The notes below the pieces were generated by a model that did not search any database, was not told the origin of the DNA, and saw only the letters and a program-made list of their open reading frames with translations. A stretch of DNA of 64,000 nucleotides from Welwitschia mirabilis (taxonomy: Eukaryota; Gnetophyta; Gnetopsida; Welwitschiales): contig JBOZIK010000001.1 in assembly GCA_051453625.1 (NCBI GenBank), forward strand, positions 143,131,473 through 143,195,472, written 5' to 3'. A program made the translations under genes and the position numbers. Of this stretch, positions 36,431 to 47,688 are shown one piece after another (positions within the stretch are counted from its first letter, which is position 1; every line of letters begins with the position of its first letter).

Positions 36431-39400
36431 TCATCCTTATTAAACTTATCTTAATTTTTAAGTAATTAGTAAAGAGATTTACAAATCTTAGCATAGTATT
36501 GAATGAAATGATGGTAGAAACTATTGTGATAAATAAAAGATATAATTTATTTAATACTAATTGGAAGGTTAAGATTTTGAATGATACCTACTTTTGTGTG
36601 ATCCATTCTAACTTCTTTACTAGAAATGTAGTAAACCAAGAAAATTCCATTGTTAACAAGGAAATAAATGTTNNNNNNNNNNNNNNNNNNNNNNNNNNNN
36701 NNNNNNNNNNNNNNNNNNNNNNNNNNNNNNNNNNNNNNNNNNNNNNNNNNNNNNNNNNNNNNNNNNNNNNNNNNNNNNNNNNNNNAAAGATATTTTATCT
36801 ATAAGTATATCAAATGCAATTTGGAATAAGTCATCATTATTAAACTTATCTTAATTTTTAAGTAATGAGGAAAGAGATTTACAAATCTTGGCATAGTATT
36901 GAATAAAATGATGGTAGAAACTATTGTGATAAATAAAAGATATAATTTATTTAATACTAATTGGAAGGTTAAGGTTTTGAATGATACCTACTTTTGTGGG
37001 ATCCATTTTAACTTCTTTACTAGAAATGTAGTAAACCAAGAAAATCCCATTGTTAACAAGGAAATAAATGTTTCCTTCAACTTAAATGTAGACAACTTTC
37101 TAAACATCTATCTAATACTTTCTTTATTCTCTCCATGATTTATTCTAAGGTCTCATCAANNNNNNNNNNNNNNNNNNNNNNNNNNNNNNNNNNNNNNNNN
37201 NNNNNNNNNNNNNNNNNNNNNNNNNNNNNNNNNNNNNNNNNNNNNNNNNNNNNNNNNNNCATAGTATTGAATAAAATGATGGTAGGAACTATTGTAATAA
37301 AGAAAAGATCTAATTTATTTAATACTAATTAGAAGATTAAGGTTTTGAATGATACCTACTTTTGTGGGATCCATTCTAACTTCTTTACTATAAATGTAGT
37401 AAACCAAGAAAATCCCATTACTAACAAGGAAATAAATGTTTCCTTCAACTTAAATGTAGACCACTTTCTAAACATCTATCTAATACTTTCTTTATTCTCT
37501 TCATGATTTATTCTAAGGTTTCACCAAATATTGAGAAGTTATACATAAAATTCCTAATGGAATCCTCTATTATGTTTAAAAAATACCCATCATTTCATGT
37601 CAAAATGTTTCACAAGCATTATAAATTCAAAAGAGAAATCTTCTAAAGACAAAGGTTCTAAATTAGAAAGTAAAGGTTATCTTTACTTGGTTCTCCTTAG
37701 CAATGAAAACTTGATCGTAATACTATACCATCAAGAAAGAACTAGTAGGCATGTCTTTAAATTCTATCAATTATTTTATTTGGAAAGGGTACTAGGTAAT
37801 GATTCCTCTTAATAATCACATTTTTAAGTTTTCTGAAGTTAATGCACATTCCTCAATTTCCACTTTTCTTAGGTACTACCATCAAGGAACTAGTGCACTA
37901 AATATTGTATAGAGCATAGAGGATATTAACATTTATAGGTTTAATAAATTCATCCATAAGTACTTAGTTAAGGGGTTGGTTAAGTCTTTGTTAGGGTTGT
38001 CTAACTAGTTTAGTATTATTTTCAAGGTATATTTTATGTTAAACTATGGAAGGGGGGATGAAAATGAAGTCCTTATAGATCTGAGAAAAGGCATTTGCCT
38101 TAGAATTTAAAAGTGAGACTAAGTTGGATTCTTATTAAAGGGTAATATATTTAATTATCATTAAGGATTTATTAAGGTTATTAAANNNNNNNNNNNNNNN
38201 NNNNNNNNNNNNNNNNNNNNNNNNNNNNNNNNNNNNNNNNNNNNNNNNNNNNNNNNNNNNNNNNNNNNNNNNNNNNNNNNNNNNNCTATTTAATACTTTC
38301 TCTATTCTCTTCATTATTTATTCCAAGGATTCACCAAAGATTGATAAGTTATAATGGAATTATATATTGTGTCTAAAAGGACACCCATCATTGCATGCTA
38401 AAATGTTTTATGAGCATTATAAATTCTAAAGATAAATCTTCTAAAGACAAATGTTTTAAATTAGAAAGTAAAAATTGTCTATACTTGGTTCTTACTAGCA
38501 CTGCAAACTCGATTGTAATACTATATGATTAAGAAACAAATAGTAAGCATGTCCTTAAACTCTATCAAGTATTTGATCTACAAAGGATACTAGGTAATGA
38601 TTCCTCTTAGTAATCACATTATTAAGTTTTCTAAAGTTAATTCACATTCTTTAATTTTCACTTTTCTTAGGTAATACCATCAATGAACTAATCCACTCAA
38701 TATTGGATATATCATAGAGGATTTTGACATTTATAAGTTTAATAAATTCATCCACAAGTACTTAGTTAAGGGAATGGTTAAGTATTTATTAGGGTTTTAT
38801 AGCTGGTTTAGTATTATTTTCAATGCATATTATACATTAAACTATGAAAGGGGGAATGACAGTGAAATCCTTCTAGATCTGAGCAAAGGCATTTGGCTTA
38901 GAAACTTAAAGTGAGACTAAGTTAGATTATTATTAGAGGGTAATATATTCACTTATAACTAAGGATCTCTTAAGGTTATTGAAAAGAAAGATGTACTTCA
39001 AATCTTTGGGTAATTTTTCCAATTCTATTTGTAATATTCATTTTCTATTATTAAATATCCTTCATTGATCATTGTCCTGATATATCATTTGGATGAATCT
39101 CAAGTGGACATCCTTGTTTACGTAGATCCTTAGTTAATCTCATATATTAAATATCTTCCCAAATTAAGGGTTCTCCTTCTTCATTCTTGTGATTAAATTA
39201 TCATTTCTTAAGGGGTTATAGTTGAGTTTATCATTTATTTTAGTTGAATCATCATATAAAGTTAAGTTATATAGAATAAAAAATCTCTCTTTAACTAGGA
39301 GCTGTTATAAAAATAAAGTTGTTCTAACATGCTCTTCTAAGTTCAACTCATCTTTTATATCTTTCCCAACAACATCAGAAACTCTAATAATAAGCTTCTT

Positions 39401-40516
39401 AATATCTACATAACATTTCATCATTTCAGTCTGTGTGTCTATGATGCAGTGTACAATTGCATAAAAGAATTTTTAAGAGTAGTGGATATTCTCTATTATA
39501 TTCTACTTTAATAATAACCATATATATGTAGTAGANNNNNNNNNNNNNNNNNNNNNNNNNNNNNNNNNNNNNNNNNNNNNNNNNNNNNNNNNNNNNNNNN
39601 NNNNNNNNNNNNNNNNNNNNNNNNNNNNNNNNNNNTTTCCACTTTTCTTAGGTACTACCATCAAGAAACTAGCATACTAAATATTGGATATAGTGTAGAG
39701 GATATTAACATTTATAAGTTTAATAAATTCATCCATAAGTACTTAGTTAAGGGTTTGGTTAAGTCTTTGTTAGGGTTTTCTAACTATTTTAGTATTATTT
39801 TCAAGGTATATTTTATGTTAAACTATGAAAGGAGGAATGAAAATGAAGTCCTTCTAGATCCGAGAAAAGGCATTTGCCTTAGAATTTAAAAGTGAGACTA
39901 AGTTAGATTCTTATTAGAGGGTAATATATTCACTTATCATCAAGGATTTATTAAGGTTATTGAAAAGAAAGATGTACTTCAAATCTTTGGATAATTTTTT
40001 TAATTCTATTTGTAATCCTCATTTTCTATTATTGAATATCCTTCATTGATCATTATTCTGATATATCATTTCGATAAGTCTCAAGTGAACATCCTTGTTC
40101 AAGTAGATCCTTAGTTAATCTCATATGTTAAACTTATTCCCAAATTAAGGATTTCACTTCTTCATTCTTGTGATTAAAATTATCATCTCTTAAGGGACTG
40201 TAATTGAGTTTATCATTTATTTTAGTTGAATCATCATACAAAGTTAAGTTATGTAGAATAAAAAATCTCTCTTTAACTAGGCAATGTTATAAAAATAAAT
40301 TTGTTCTAACATATTCTTCTACATTCCACTCATCTTTCATATCTTTCATAGAAACATCAAAAACTTTAATAATAAAATTCTTCTTATCTATATGACATTT
40401 TATCATTCCAATTTATGTGTCTATGATGTATTGGACAATTGCATAAAATACTTTTTAAGAGTAGTGGATAATCTCTATTATATTCTACTTTAATAATAAC
40501 CAGATATATGTAGTAG
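36387..40516. repeat. Tiled redundant contigs over the element B RT/RNase H region
   Basis: 36387-36672 matches 36786-37070; 36892-37159 matches 37260-37530; 37476-38185 matches 38286-38975; 38655-39535 matches 39636-40516. The contig 36786-37159 is almost entirely contained in its neighbours. 39636 onward resembles 37856 onward more closely than the intervening 38655 copy. Confidence 0.85.
36430..40010 (-). pseudogene. Ty3/gypsy reverse transcriptase, decayed, in overlapping copies
   Basis: Minus-strand remnants in order are an entry region with LENNTKIVRKP-QRLNQTL near 39760-39820 (family LEe-akPsRepQRRLNP), SSLMVVPKKSGN and MCINFRKLKNVIIKRNHYLV near 37820-37900 (family SPvqvVPKKsG ... rvCiDyRkLN-vT-kDhfplP), HAYQFFLDGIV, and NFMYNFSIFGETLE at about 37517-37551, where the family has FMDDFSVFG. 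Both catalytic Asps of the FMDD box are replaced (Tyr and Asn). The end, ISSKEVRMDHTKVGIIQNL, lies near 36590-36640. The same RT stretch is represented by contigs 37260-38185, 38286-39535 and 39636 onward, which differ from each other. Confidence 0.9.
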
Positions 40517-40760
40517 AAGACTTCTTCTATTTAGATAACCAAGTCTTTAATGATCCCAAAAAATTTCTTGATTGAAGTATTAAGTAATTCTAAAATTATT
40601 TGTATAGGCTTGATTCTATTTTCAAACCCAAGTCTTTTACATATGTAAAAGGACATGATTTTTATACTTCCTTCTATATCCATTAAGACTCTTATAACTC
40701 TTTTATTTCCTTTCAAAGTAATACTAACTATTGCTATTCCATAGTTTTAAACTTATGATA
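40330..40760 (-). pseudogene. Ty3/gypsy aspartic protease, decayed (element B)
   Basis: The open stretch 40531-40716 on the minus strand reads VLMDIEGSIKIMSFYICKRL, then IQIILELLNTSIKKFFGIIK. This matches the plant Ty3 protease (family vLvDtGSSinim-f-----Lg ... l-La--s-k---Giie-v-v). The catalytic Asp is kept, but the following D-T-G-like sequence is D-I-E-G. Beyond the open stretch EYPLLLKSIL matches the family iPLILGRPFL. The protein would process Gag-Pol. It sits between gag (right) and RT (left), as expected. Confidence 0.85.
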
Positions 40761-41640
40761 CTTTTTCATGACTAAGTTGGAGATGGACTACAAAAGGAAG
40801 ATCTTACTAGGAATTATACATTTTTGTTTTTATCTAACTTAGTATTTTTTATAACTTAACATACAGTACATTTTTTTTGAAAGACATTTAAAAAGGATAA
40901 ATTAATGCTTACATCTTATATTAAGGTTTTTAGGTATTTATCATAGGTAAGATTTATGTCTAGCCTATTACGCCAAGGGGTAGCTAGTTTATTTTATTTG
41001 TTTTCTTATGAAAAAAACTTTTATGGTAGGGTTATCTTCTAAAGTTGAAGATAAGTTATATGTTTCTTCATCTTTCTCATAATTCTTAAAAGTTAAAGCC
41101 TCATGGATTATCAATTCCACTTTTAGTTACTATCTTAGAATCCTTATTAACTTCATTTCGATATGGTAGAGGTTGAGATGTAAGAGATTCTTGTCCTCGT
41201 TGATTTGATAAAATTTTTTGCTAAAGTACACTAATTAAATATTGAATGTTCTTACTTTGGTTTTCAATGATTATTCTATTCCTTTCTTATTTTTTCAACT
41301 ACTTGATTGAGTCTTTGAATGAATCAATCTAACTTTACTAAAAATTTGAGGTGCTTGGCTGAAAGTTGGAGTTAATTGGTTGAAAATTTAAATTCTTAAA
41401 TCTATTATTAAAAGGTTAAAATTTTAACTGTCCACTCATCCTTTATTAATATTGATTGTTCCCTAAAGTTTAAAGGTCTTTGGTTATAGAGTACATACTT
41501 CCTCATACATCGTTTCTTTATATATTGATAACAAGGGGCATTCCTTTATTGAATTCAAGTTGTTTTCATATAAATAACCTGTTAAAATTATGTTTCTCTC
41601 ATTTGTTATTTTTACATCGACTATTATTTGAGTATACTTC
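40761..41640 (-). other. Gag-protease linker of element B
   Basis: This is the nucleocapsid/spacer region by position. No zinc knuckle could be read because of stops and shifts. Confidence 0.4.
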
Positions 41641-42440
41641 TTCAAGGTAATAGTAAAACTCTTAATTAGATTAGTTGAATAATGCTACTTTATCTCCTTA
41701 TCATGTCATACTTCCTTTAGAGCTCTTATGATTTGGCATACAATTTGAATCTCCCTAAAAGTTGATTCTGTCTAAGTTTGACTTATCTTTCCTAGTACTT
41801 CTAAAAACTTTTATGCTTCTTCTAGAGTTAAAATCATCATGTTGCTAGCACAAGCAAAGTCCACAAGTAGTTTTATTTAACTATTCAATAAACTATATAA
41901 ATAATCTATTAACTCTTTTTTAGTAAATTAATTAATAGGATTAGAATGAATAACTATGATAAATCACTCATAAGTTATGACATAATATTTATGGGGTTGT
42001 TATTAAAAGTAGTAACATTTTTCCTTCTTTTCCTTATCATACTTTCACTCATAAATATCTTACTAAATGATTTCCAAACTTTATTCTAGAACTTAAGGCT
42101 CTTATCTGAAATGATCCTAAGCCAAGTTTAGCTTTTCATCTAAATGTGATAATAAAGATAACTATGTAAGTTCTATTATTAATCCATTTCTTTTCATTTT
42201 TCAAGGTAATAACAACTTATTCAATGTTAGCTAGGTTTTGAAATGGGTCCTCATTATGCTCTTCTAGAAATAATGGATAGGCACTTAACCTCTTAAATTT
42301 ATCATCATCATTGAAAGGAAAGTCAAAAGCATTTTAAACTTCATATTTTCCATTAGCTTTTAAATTTCTAAGAATAATGTTTAAATTTGAATTAGATGTT
42401 TCTAATTTGATTGCTACCCTAGGAAAAGTTATTTGCTTAA
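41640..42440 (-). pseudogene. Ty3/gypsy gag, decayed (element B)
   Basis: The minus strand reads FTKKELIDYLYSLLNS, then IKLLVDFACASNMMILTLEE near 41840-41910, matching the end of the plant retrotransposon gag domain (family ----l-q-FY-GL----r-mvDaasgGal--ks--EA--lle-ia-n). Upstream, MENMKFKMLL and PIHYF-KSIMRTHFKT are weaker remnants of the N-terminal half. The protein would form the particle. It lies between the primer site (43164-43178) and the protease. The N-terminal start is not readable. Confidence 0.75.
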
Positions 42441-43163
42441 GCTTTTTCATTGAATTTGAAATGGATGAAGAAGTACTAACAAAATAAATTGCTTTCATTA
42501 TATTATTCTCATAATTTTCTTTTGAAAAGTTTGATTTTGAAATAACATAAGAAGAAAAATATTCTTATTTAATTATTGGAATTTGATGTCTATTTTTCAT
42601 ATCGTGGGTGTATGTATCTAGATTTTGCTTCTAGTTAATCCTTCTTTGATGTTATCCTTGATTAGCTTTTACTTCCTCTGATATTTTGTCTTTCTAGAAT
42701 TCATCATCTTGCTACATACTCAGAAAATATGTAAACCTGTAAGTGAACTATCACCTAGATCAACATCTAAACAGTATAACTAAATCATCATTTATTTGGA
42801 AATAAACAGTAGAAATAGAGAAAATCAAATTATAGAAAAATAGAAATAGAAATAACTAACAACCATCTTATTATGTTATCTAAATGATAAAGGAGATGAC
42901 ATTAAATTTATTATATTATCAAAAACTAGAAAACCTAATTATAGTAAAGAAAACTCAAAATCCTAGTTGTAGACATCTATTATGTTAGTTGAATGATATA
43001 TTAGATGACAACACTTATTAATACTACCAGAAATAAGAATTGTAAAAATAAAAATATGAAATCTAAGAATAAAATACAACACTACTTTAAATAAATATCT
43101 CAAATTAAAATCCAAGGTACTTATCTAATATAGGAATAATCCTTTAACTCCTTATACCCATTC

Positions 43164-43178
43164 CTAGAAATGATGCCA
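43164..43178 (-). promoter_or_regulatory. Primer binding site, tRNA-Asp type, element B
   Basis: The plus-strand reading TAGAAATGATGCCA, directly left of the LTR edge TGTTGTG at 43182, aligns with the 3' end of plant tRNA-Asp, with most differences being C-to-T or G-to-A. The duplicate contig has a differently decayed version at about 44284-44298. Confidence 0.75.
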
Positions 43179-43181
43179 AAA

Positions 43182-43831
43182 TGTTGTGTTATGAATGTAT
43201 GTAATCCTTATGTCTTTAACTGATTACTATCAATCACAAATACTTGTAGAAAAACACACATTAACATATTGAAAGTTAATCTAAATGTCATAATTCATTT
43301 TAAATACTAGGCTAGAAGTTATAAAATTAATTTAGTGAAGTATTTCTGGTCTTAATTAAGTAAATGAAGTAAGAACAATGAATAAATACAATGCAAGATA
43401 AATGATCATGCAATGCTAATGAATTAGATGTAAATGGAATAATGTTATGTACTAGACCTATTTGATTACCAGTTTGTTATTATTAAGACCAATTCTTTTA
43501 ATATAAATTAATTAGGACATAATTATCACTTAATCCTAACTAATGTAAGCTATAAGGGATATCAAAATAGAATATAATTGAATTAAACTACTATGGATAT
43601 AAAAATACAATATGAAATAAAATGCACGTACTAAACTAATTATTTCAACCTATTATCACATAGGATACCCTCATGACCTAGATCAATTATAAAGTTATCA
43701 TGGAATTATAATCAATATAAATAATAAAGGATATACACTTAATAAAAATAAATTAATCTTTTATTAATTAAAATCAAACATCCACTTATAAATTAATAGC
43801 ATCTTAATTAAGGATACTTAGTCTAATATGA
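43182..43831 (-). repeat. 5' LTR of element B, first contig copy (partial)
   Basis: It runs from TGTTGTG at 43182 to the 100-N gap at 43832 and aligns with 44302-44960. It is redundant with the complete copy at 44302-45569. The gap-flanking repeat as a whole is 42812-43831 with 43932-44960. Confidence 0.75.
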
Positions 43832-44301
43832 NNNNNNNNNNNNNNNNNNNNNNNNNNNNNNNNNNNNNNNNNNNNNNNNNNNNNNNNNNNNNNNNNNNNN
43901 NNNNNNNNNNNNNNNNNNNNNNNNNNNNNNNGAAATAGAGAAAACCAAATTATAGAAAAATAAAAATAGAAATAACTAACTGCCATCTTATTATGTCATC
44001 TAAATGATAAAGGAGATGACATCAAATTTATTATATTATTAAAAACTAGAAAACCTAATTATAGTAAAGAAAACTCAAAATCCTAGTTGTAGATATCTAT
44101 TATGTTAGTTAAATGATAGATTAGATGACAACACTTATTAACACTACCAAAAATAAGAATTGTAAAAATAAAAATATGAAATCTAAGAATAAAATACAGC
44201 ACTACTTTAAATAAATAGCTCAAATTTAAATCCAAAGTACTTATCTAATATAGTAATAATCCTTTAACTCCTTATACCCATTCCTAGAAATGACGTTAAA
44301 A

Positions 44302-45569
44302 TGTTGTGTTATAAATTTATGTAATCCTTATGTCTTTAACTGATTGCTATCAATCACAAATACATGTAGAAAAAACACATTAACATATCAAAAGTTAATC
44401 TAAATGTCATAATTCATTTTAAATACTAATCTAGAAGTTAGAAAATTAATTTAGTGAAGTATTTCTGGTCTTGATTAAGCAAATGAAGTAAGAACAATGC
44501 AGAAATACAATGCAAGATAAAATGCTAATGCAATGCTAATGAATTAGATGTAAATGGAATAATTCTAAGTACCAGACCTATTTGATTACCAGTTTGTTAT
44601 TATCAAGACCAGTCCTTATAATCTAAATTAATTAAAAAATAATTATCACTTAATCCTAACTAATGTAAGCTATAAGAAATATCAAAATAGAATATAATTG
44701 AATCAAACTACTATGGATATGAAAATGCAATATGAAATAAAATGCATGTACTAAACTAATTATCTCAACATATTATCACATAGAATACCCTCATTACCTA
44801 GATCAATTATAAAGTTATGATGGAATTATAATCAATATAAACCATAAGGAATATACACTTAATAAAAATAAATCAATCTTTTATTAATTAAAATCAAACA
44901 TCCACTTACAAAGTAATAGCATCTTAATGAAGGATACTTAGTATAATATGAAGGAAGTCTCTTCTCTATAGCTAGGATAGATCCCTTATTGTTTGATCTA
45001 CCATCATAAGATTTCAAGTACATTAGATGATAAAATAGGAGTGAGGGAAAAGGGATATTTATAGTATTACATAAAAGATTCTAGAAATAAAACCTTAAAA
45101 CTGGAAATGAATACCTTCTAGCCTAAATAAGGCATGTAACCCAAGTACAAAAATTATATTTATTTGTCATATAAAATAAATGTCATCCTTATTATCATCT
45201 AAATAACTATGAGGATGACATTCCATTACAGAGAATGATTCTTTAGCTTCTATCCCTAATTGATATTAGCATCCCTATTAGCTATAAATGAACTATTGAC
45301 TAGTGACTATCATCTAGATGACCATGTGAATGATATGCTCCTGAGCTCTCTAGCTAAGGGAAATTATCATCCTAGATCATTAGATTCTTCCTCAGAATAC
45401 CAAGTGTTAAAATATACCTTGAATACCTTCAAATATATTATAATTACATGTTTTTATAATCATCCCATTGACTCTTGATAATAATCAAAACTCCACCAAA
45501 ACCTATCTAAATGTCCTACAAAGTTACTCAAAATACCCCATCAAATATATACAATTTATCATAGAAACA
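44302..45569 (-). repeat. 5' LTR of element B, complete
   Basis: About 1.27 kb, with TGTTGTG at the left edge next to the decayed primer site and ATAGAAACA at the right edge (CATCACAACA in the family copy at 22426-22435). The orientation is minus because the primer site lies to its left. It is homologous to 20357-22435. Confidence 0.8.
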
Positions 45570-46276
45570 ATTATGAAACTATTTATTCTTTAATTTCTAA
45601 TTAATTTTTGTTTTTATATAAGAAAAATATCTTATAAGAATTTTTGGATAATAATAATACTAAAGGAATAGAATTATCCATTCATCACTTATAATGAGTG
45701 CTTTTTCCATACTCTTTCTAAGTTTTTCAACTCATGTATGGAGTTTTGTCATGAAAACATTTCTAGGATTAAATCATTTCTAAATCGTTCATCCTATGCA
45801 TTTAATTTTTAAAATTATAGCCCCTCAAAAGTTTTCTCTTTATTCATGATTAGATGACCTTCTTATTAGCCTACCTCATTTTCATCAAATGAGTTTAAAT
45901 TTGAATTATATACTCTAATATTAAGATTTTTAAAGTAATTCATGAAAAAATCAAACATGTTTAATGATTATTTTTATATATAAATTCATAGTCATAACCA
46001 TTTAGCCTATCCATCATTTTCATTAATACACATTACTTCCATATAATCCTTCATCAACTACATTTCATTCATCCCTTTCATCTTCTTATGATTTTATGAG
46101 GCTTGATGATCCTAGTTAATGGTCTTTGTCTTAATATAATAATAAAGAAATCTTTTTATATTTTTAAATTTTTGTTAATATTTTATAGGTATTTTCTTTT
46201 TATTAGCTAGTTCCTTGAGTTTTTAAGCTCTTTGTTAAGATTTTCATGAATTAGAAATTTTCAATTTATAATTAAG
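45570..46276. other. AT-rich DNA between element B and the CACTA element
   Basis: No gene, RNA or repeat recognised. The last three bases (AAG) may be the target-site duplication of the following element. Confidence 0.5.
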
Positions 46277-46308
46277 CACTATAGGAAATAAAGGCTTTTA
46301 AGGAATTT
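46277..46308 (+). repeat. Left terminal inverted repeat of the CACTA element
   Basis: The first 32 bases match the reverse complement of 56857-56888 at 25 positions, and the innermost part GGCTTTTAAGG is identical. Confidence 0.7.
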
Positions 46309-46429
46309 ATATAATTATAGGTAATTTTAGTGCATTCATTTTAATAAATACATTGAATTAAAAATTTATAATATTTTTAAGGTATTTTTTAAATAAACAA
46401 CTTAAAAACCTGTATCAAATATTTTTGTG

Positions 46430-46680
46430 GCATTTATAAAAAAATGCCTTAAATTTCTTTCACCTCTTAAGGCATTTAACCAAACAAATGGCATAAAGCC
46501 GTCATTCTTTAATGAATTTAATTTGATCGACACCATAAAAGCTCCATTATTTAAAAAAAAATGTTCCTTGTCAAAAATAAAATCATCATGTGTAAAGGCA
46601 TTAAAAAATTTGAAAACACTAACGCACGCAGTTGCTTCAAGGAGGCCCTTTTTCTTTTTGAAGGCAGAGGCATCCTAAGT
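46430..46680. repeat. Left subterminal repeat region of the CACTA element
   Basis: It contains AATGCCTTAAA, CTTAAGGCATTT and AAAGGCATT units in both orientations. An 83-codon open frame across it (46427-46678, plus) has no resemblance to known proteins and is explained by the repeats. Confidence 0.65.
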
Positions 46681-46949
46681 GTATCTTTCCCTTTTACGTG
46701 TCTTTGTTTAGGCAAGAATCCACAAGGCTAGTACTAAAATTATTATGTAGAATGATAGGAATAAGAAGTAGGAGGAGAATATGAACTTTCTAAATAAATG
46801 GACTAGCTAAAGCTTCTGGCACAAAAGCATACTCTTATTAAGCAATGGGCCTATTACTTACAAGAAAATCTACAATGTAAGTAAAGGTGTCATCTCTTTT
46901 TCTTCTCTTCTTTCTTTCATTCCTTTGAAAGCTCAATTTGTTTTTTACC

Positions 46950-47024
46950 TAACTTATATAGACATAGGTCTTTAGTTCTTCCTATAAAGATGTGTAAAAA
47001 AGTTATTCTTTATATCTGAGAAAC
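46950..47024 (+). promoter_or_regulatory. TATA-like box and leader before a signal-peptide ORF
   Basis: ACTTATATAGACAT at about 46952-46965 resembles a TATA box and lies about 65 bases upstream of an ATG in the favourable context AACATGGC. Suggestive only. Confidence 0.4.
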
Positions 47025-47688
47025 ATGGCTTCAGCTATGTCCATGAGAATATCATCATGTTTAAGAATTTTTTATGATTTTCTATTTGTTTTCTACCTTT
47101 TATTGGCTATTATAGTATCTCACTCTATAGGTAGCATTAGTAAAATCAATGACATCNNNNNNNNNNNNNNNNNNNNNNNNNNNNNNNNNNNNNNNNNNNN
47201 NNNNNNNNNNNNNNNNNNNNNNNNNNNNNNNNNNNNNNNNNNNNNNNNNNNNNNNNNNNNNNNNNNNNNNNNNNNNNNNNNNNNNNNNNNNNNNNNNNNN
47301 NNNNNNNNNNNNNNNNNNNNNNNNNNNNNNNNNNNNNNNNNNNNNNNNNNNNNNNNNNNNNNNNNNNNNNNNNNNNNNNNNNNNNNNNNNNNNNNNNNNN
47401 NNNNNNNNNNNNNNNNNNNNNNNNNNNNNNNNNNNNNNNNNNNNNNNNNNNNNNNNNNNNNNNNNNNNNNNNNNNNNNNNNNNNNNNNNNNNNNNNNNNN
47501 NNNNNNNNNNNNNNNNNNNNNNNNNNNNNNNNNNNNNNNNNNNNNNNNNNNNNNNNNNNNNNNNNNNNNNATATCATCATGTTTAAGAATTTTCTATGAT
47601 TTTTATTATTTGTTTTCTACCTTTTATTGGCTATTGTAGTGTATCATTCTATATGTAGCATTAGTAAAATCAATGACATTATTTTAGA
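47025..47688 (+). pseudogene. Signal-peptide first exon of an unidentified captured gene
   Basis: From the ATG at 47025 (context AACATGGCT) the frame reads MASAMSMRISSCLRIFYDFL, then VFYLLLAIIVSHSIGSISKI. This is a positive N-terminus, a hydrophobic core and small residues before a likely cleavage point, as in secretory signal peptides. A 414-N gap (47157-47570) interrupts it; after the gap the same sequence restarts (47571 matches 47048) and continues through a codon series ending at GAGG followed by GTAAGG, a good 5' splice site at about 47688. The second copy has a one-base shift. I cannot name the protein. It lies inside the CACTA element next to the subterminal region, consistent with a captured host exon. 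Confidence 0.5.

Larger units (their letters stand above)
34600..45569 (-). mobile_element. Ty3/gypsy LTR retrotransposon B, nearly full coding order
   Basis: On the minus strand the order is 5' LTR (44302-45569), tRNA-Asp primer site, gag, protease, reverse transcriptase, RNase H, integrase. This gag-PR-RT-RH-INT order defines Ty3/gypsy. No chromodomain was seen after integrase. Sirevirus C lies immediately beyond the integrase end; the 3' LTR may be 20357-22435. Five contig duplications (gaps at 36673, 37160, 38186, 39536 and 43832) lengthen it artificially. All domains carry stops or catalytic changes, so it is dead. Confidence 0.88.

Noticed and set aside
36499-37332. Repeated plus-strand frames starting MNEMMVETIVINKRYNLF or similar
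   Set aside because: They are antisense shadows of the reverse transcriptase end in three redundant contigs.
39222-40395. Paired 63-codon plus-strand frames starting MSLSFILVESSYKVKLY or similar
   Set aside because: They are antisense to the element B linker between protease and RT, and paired only because the contigs duplicate that region.
46427-46678. 83-codon plus-strand frame near the CACTA left end
   Set aside because: It is built from subterminal repeat units and has no protein similarity.
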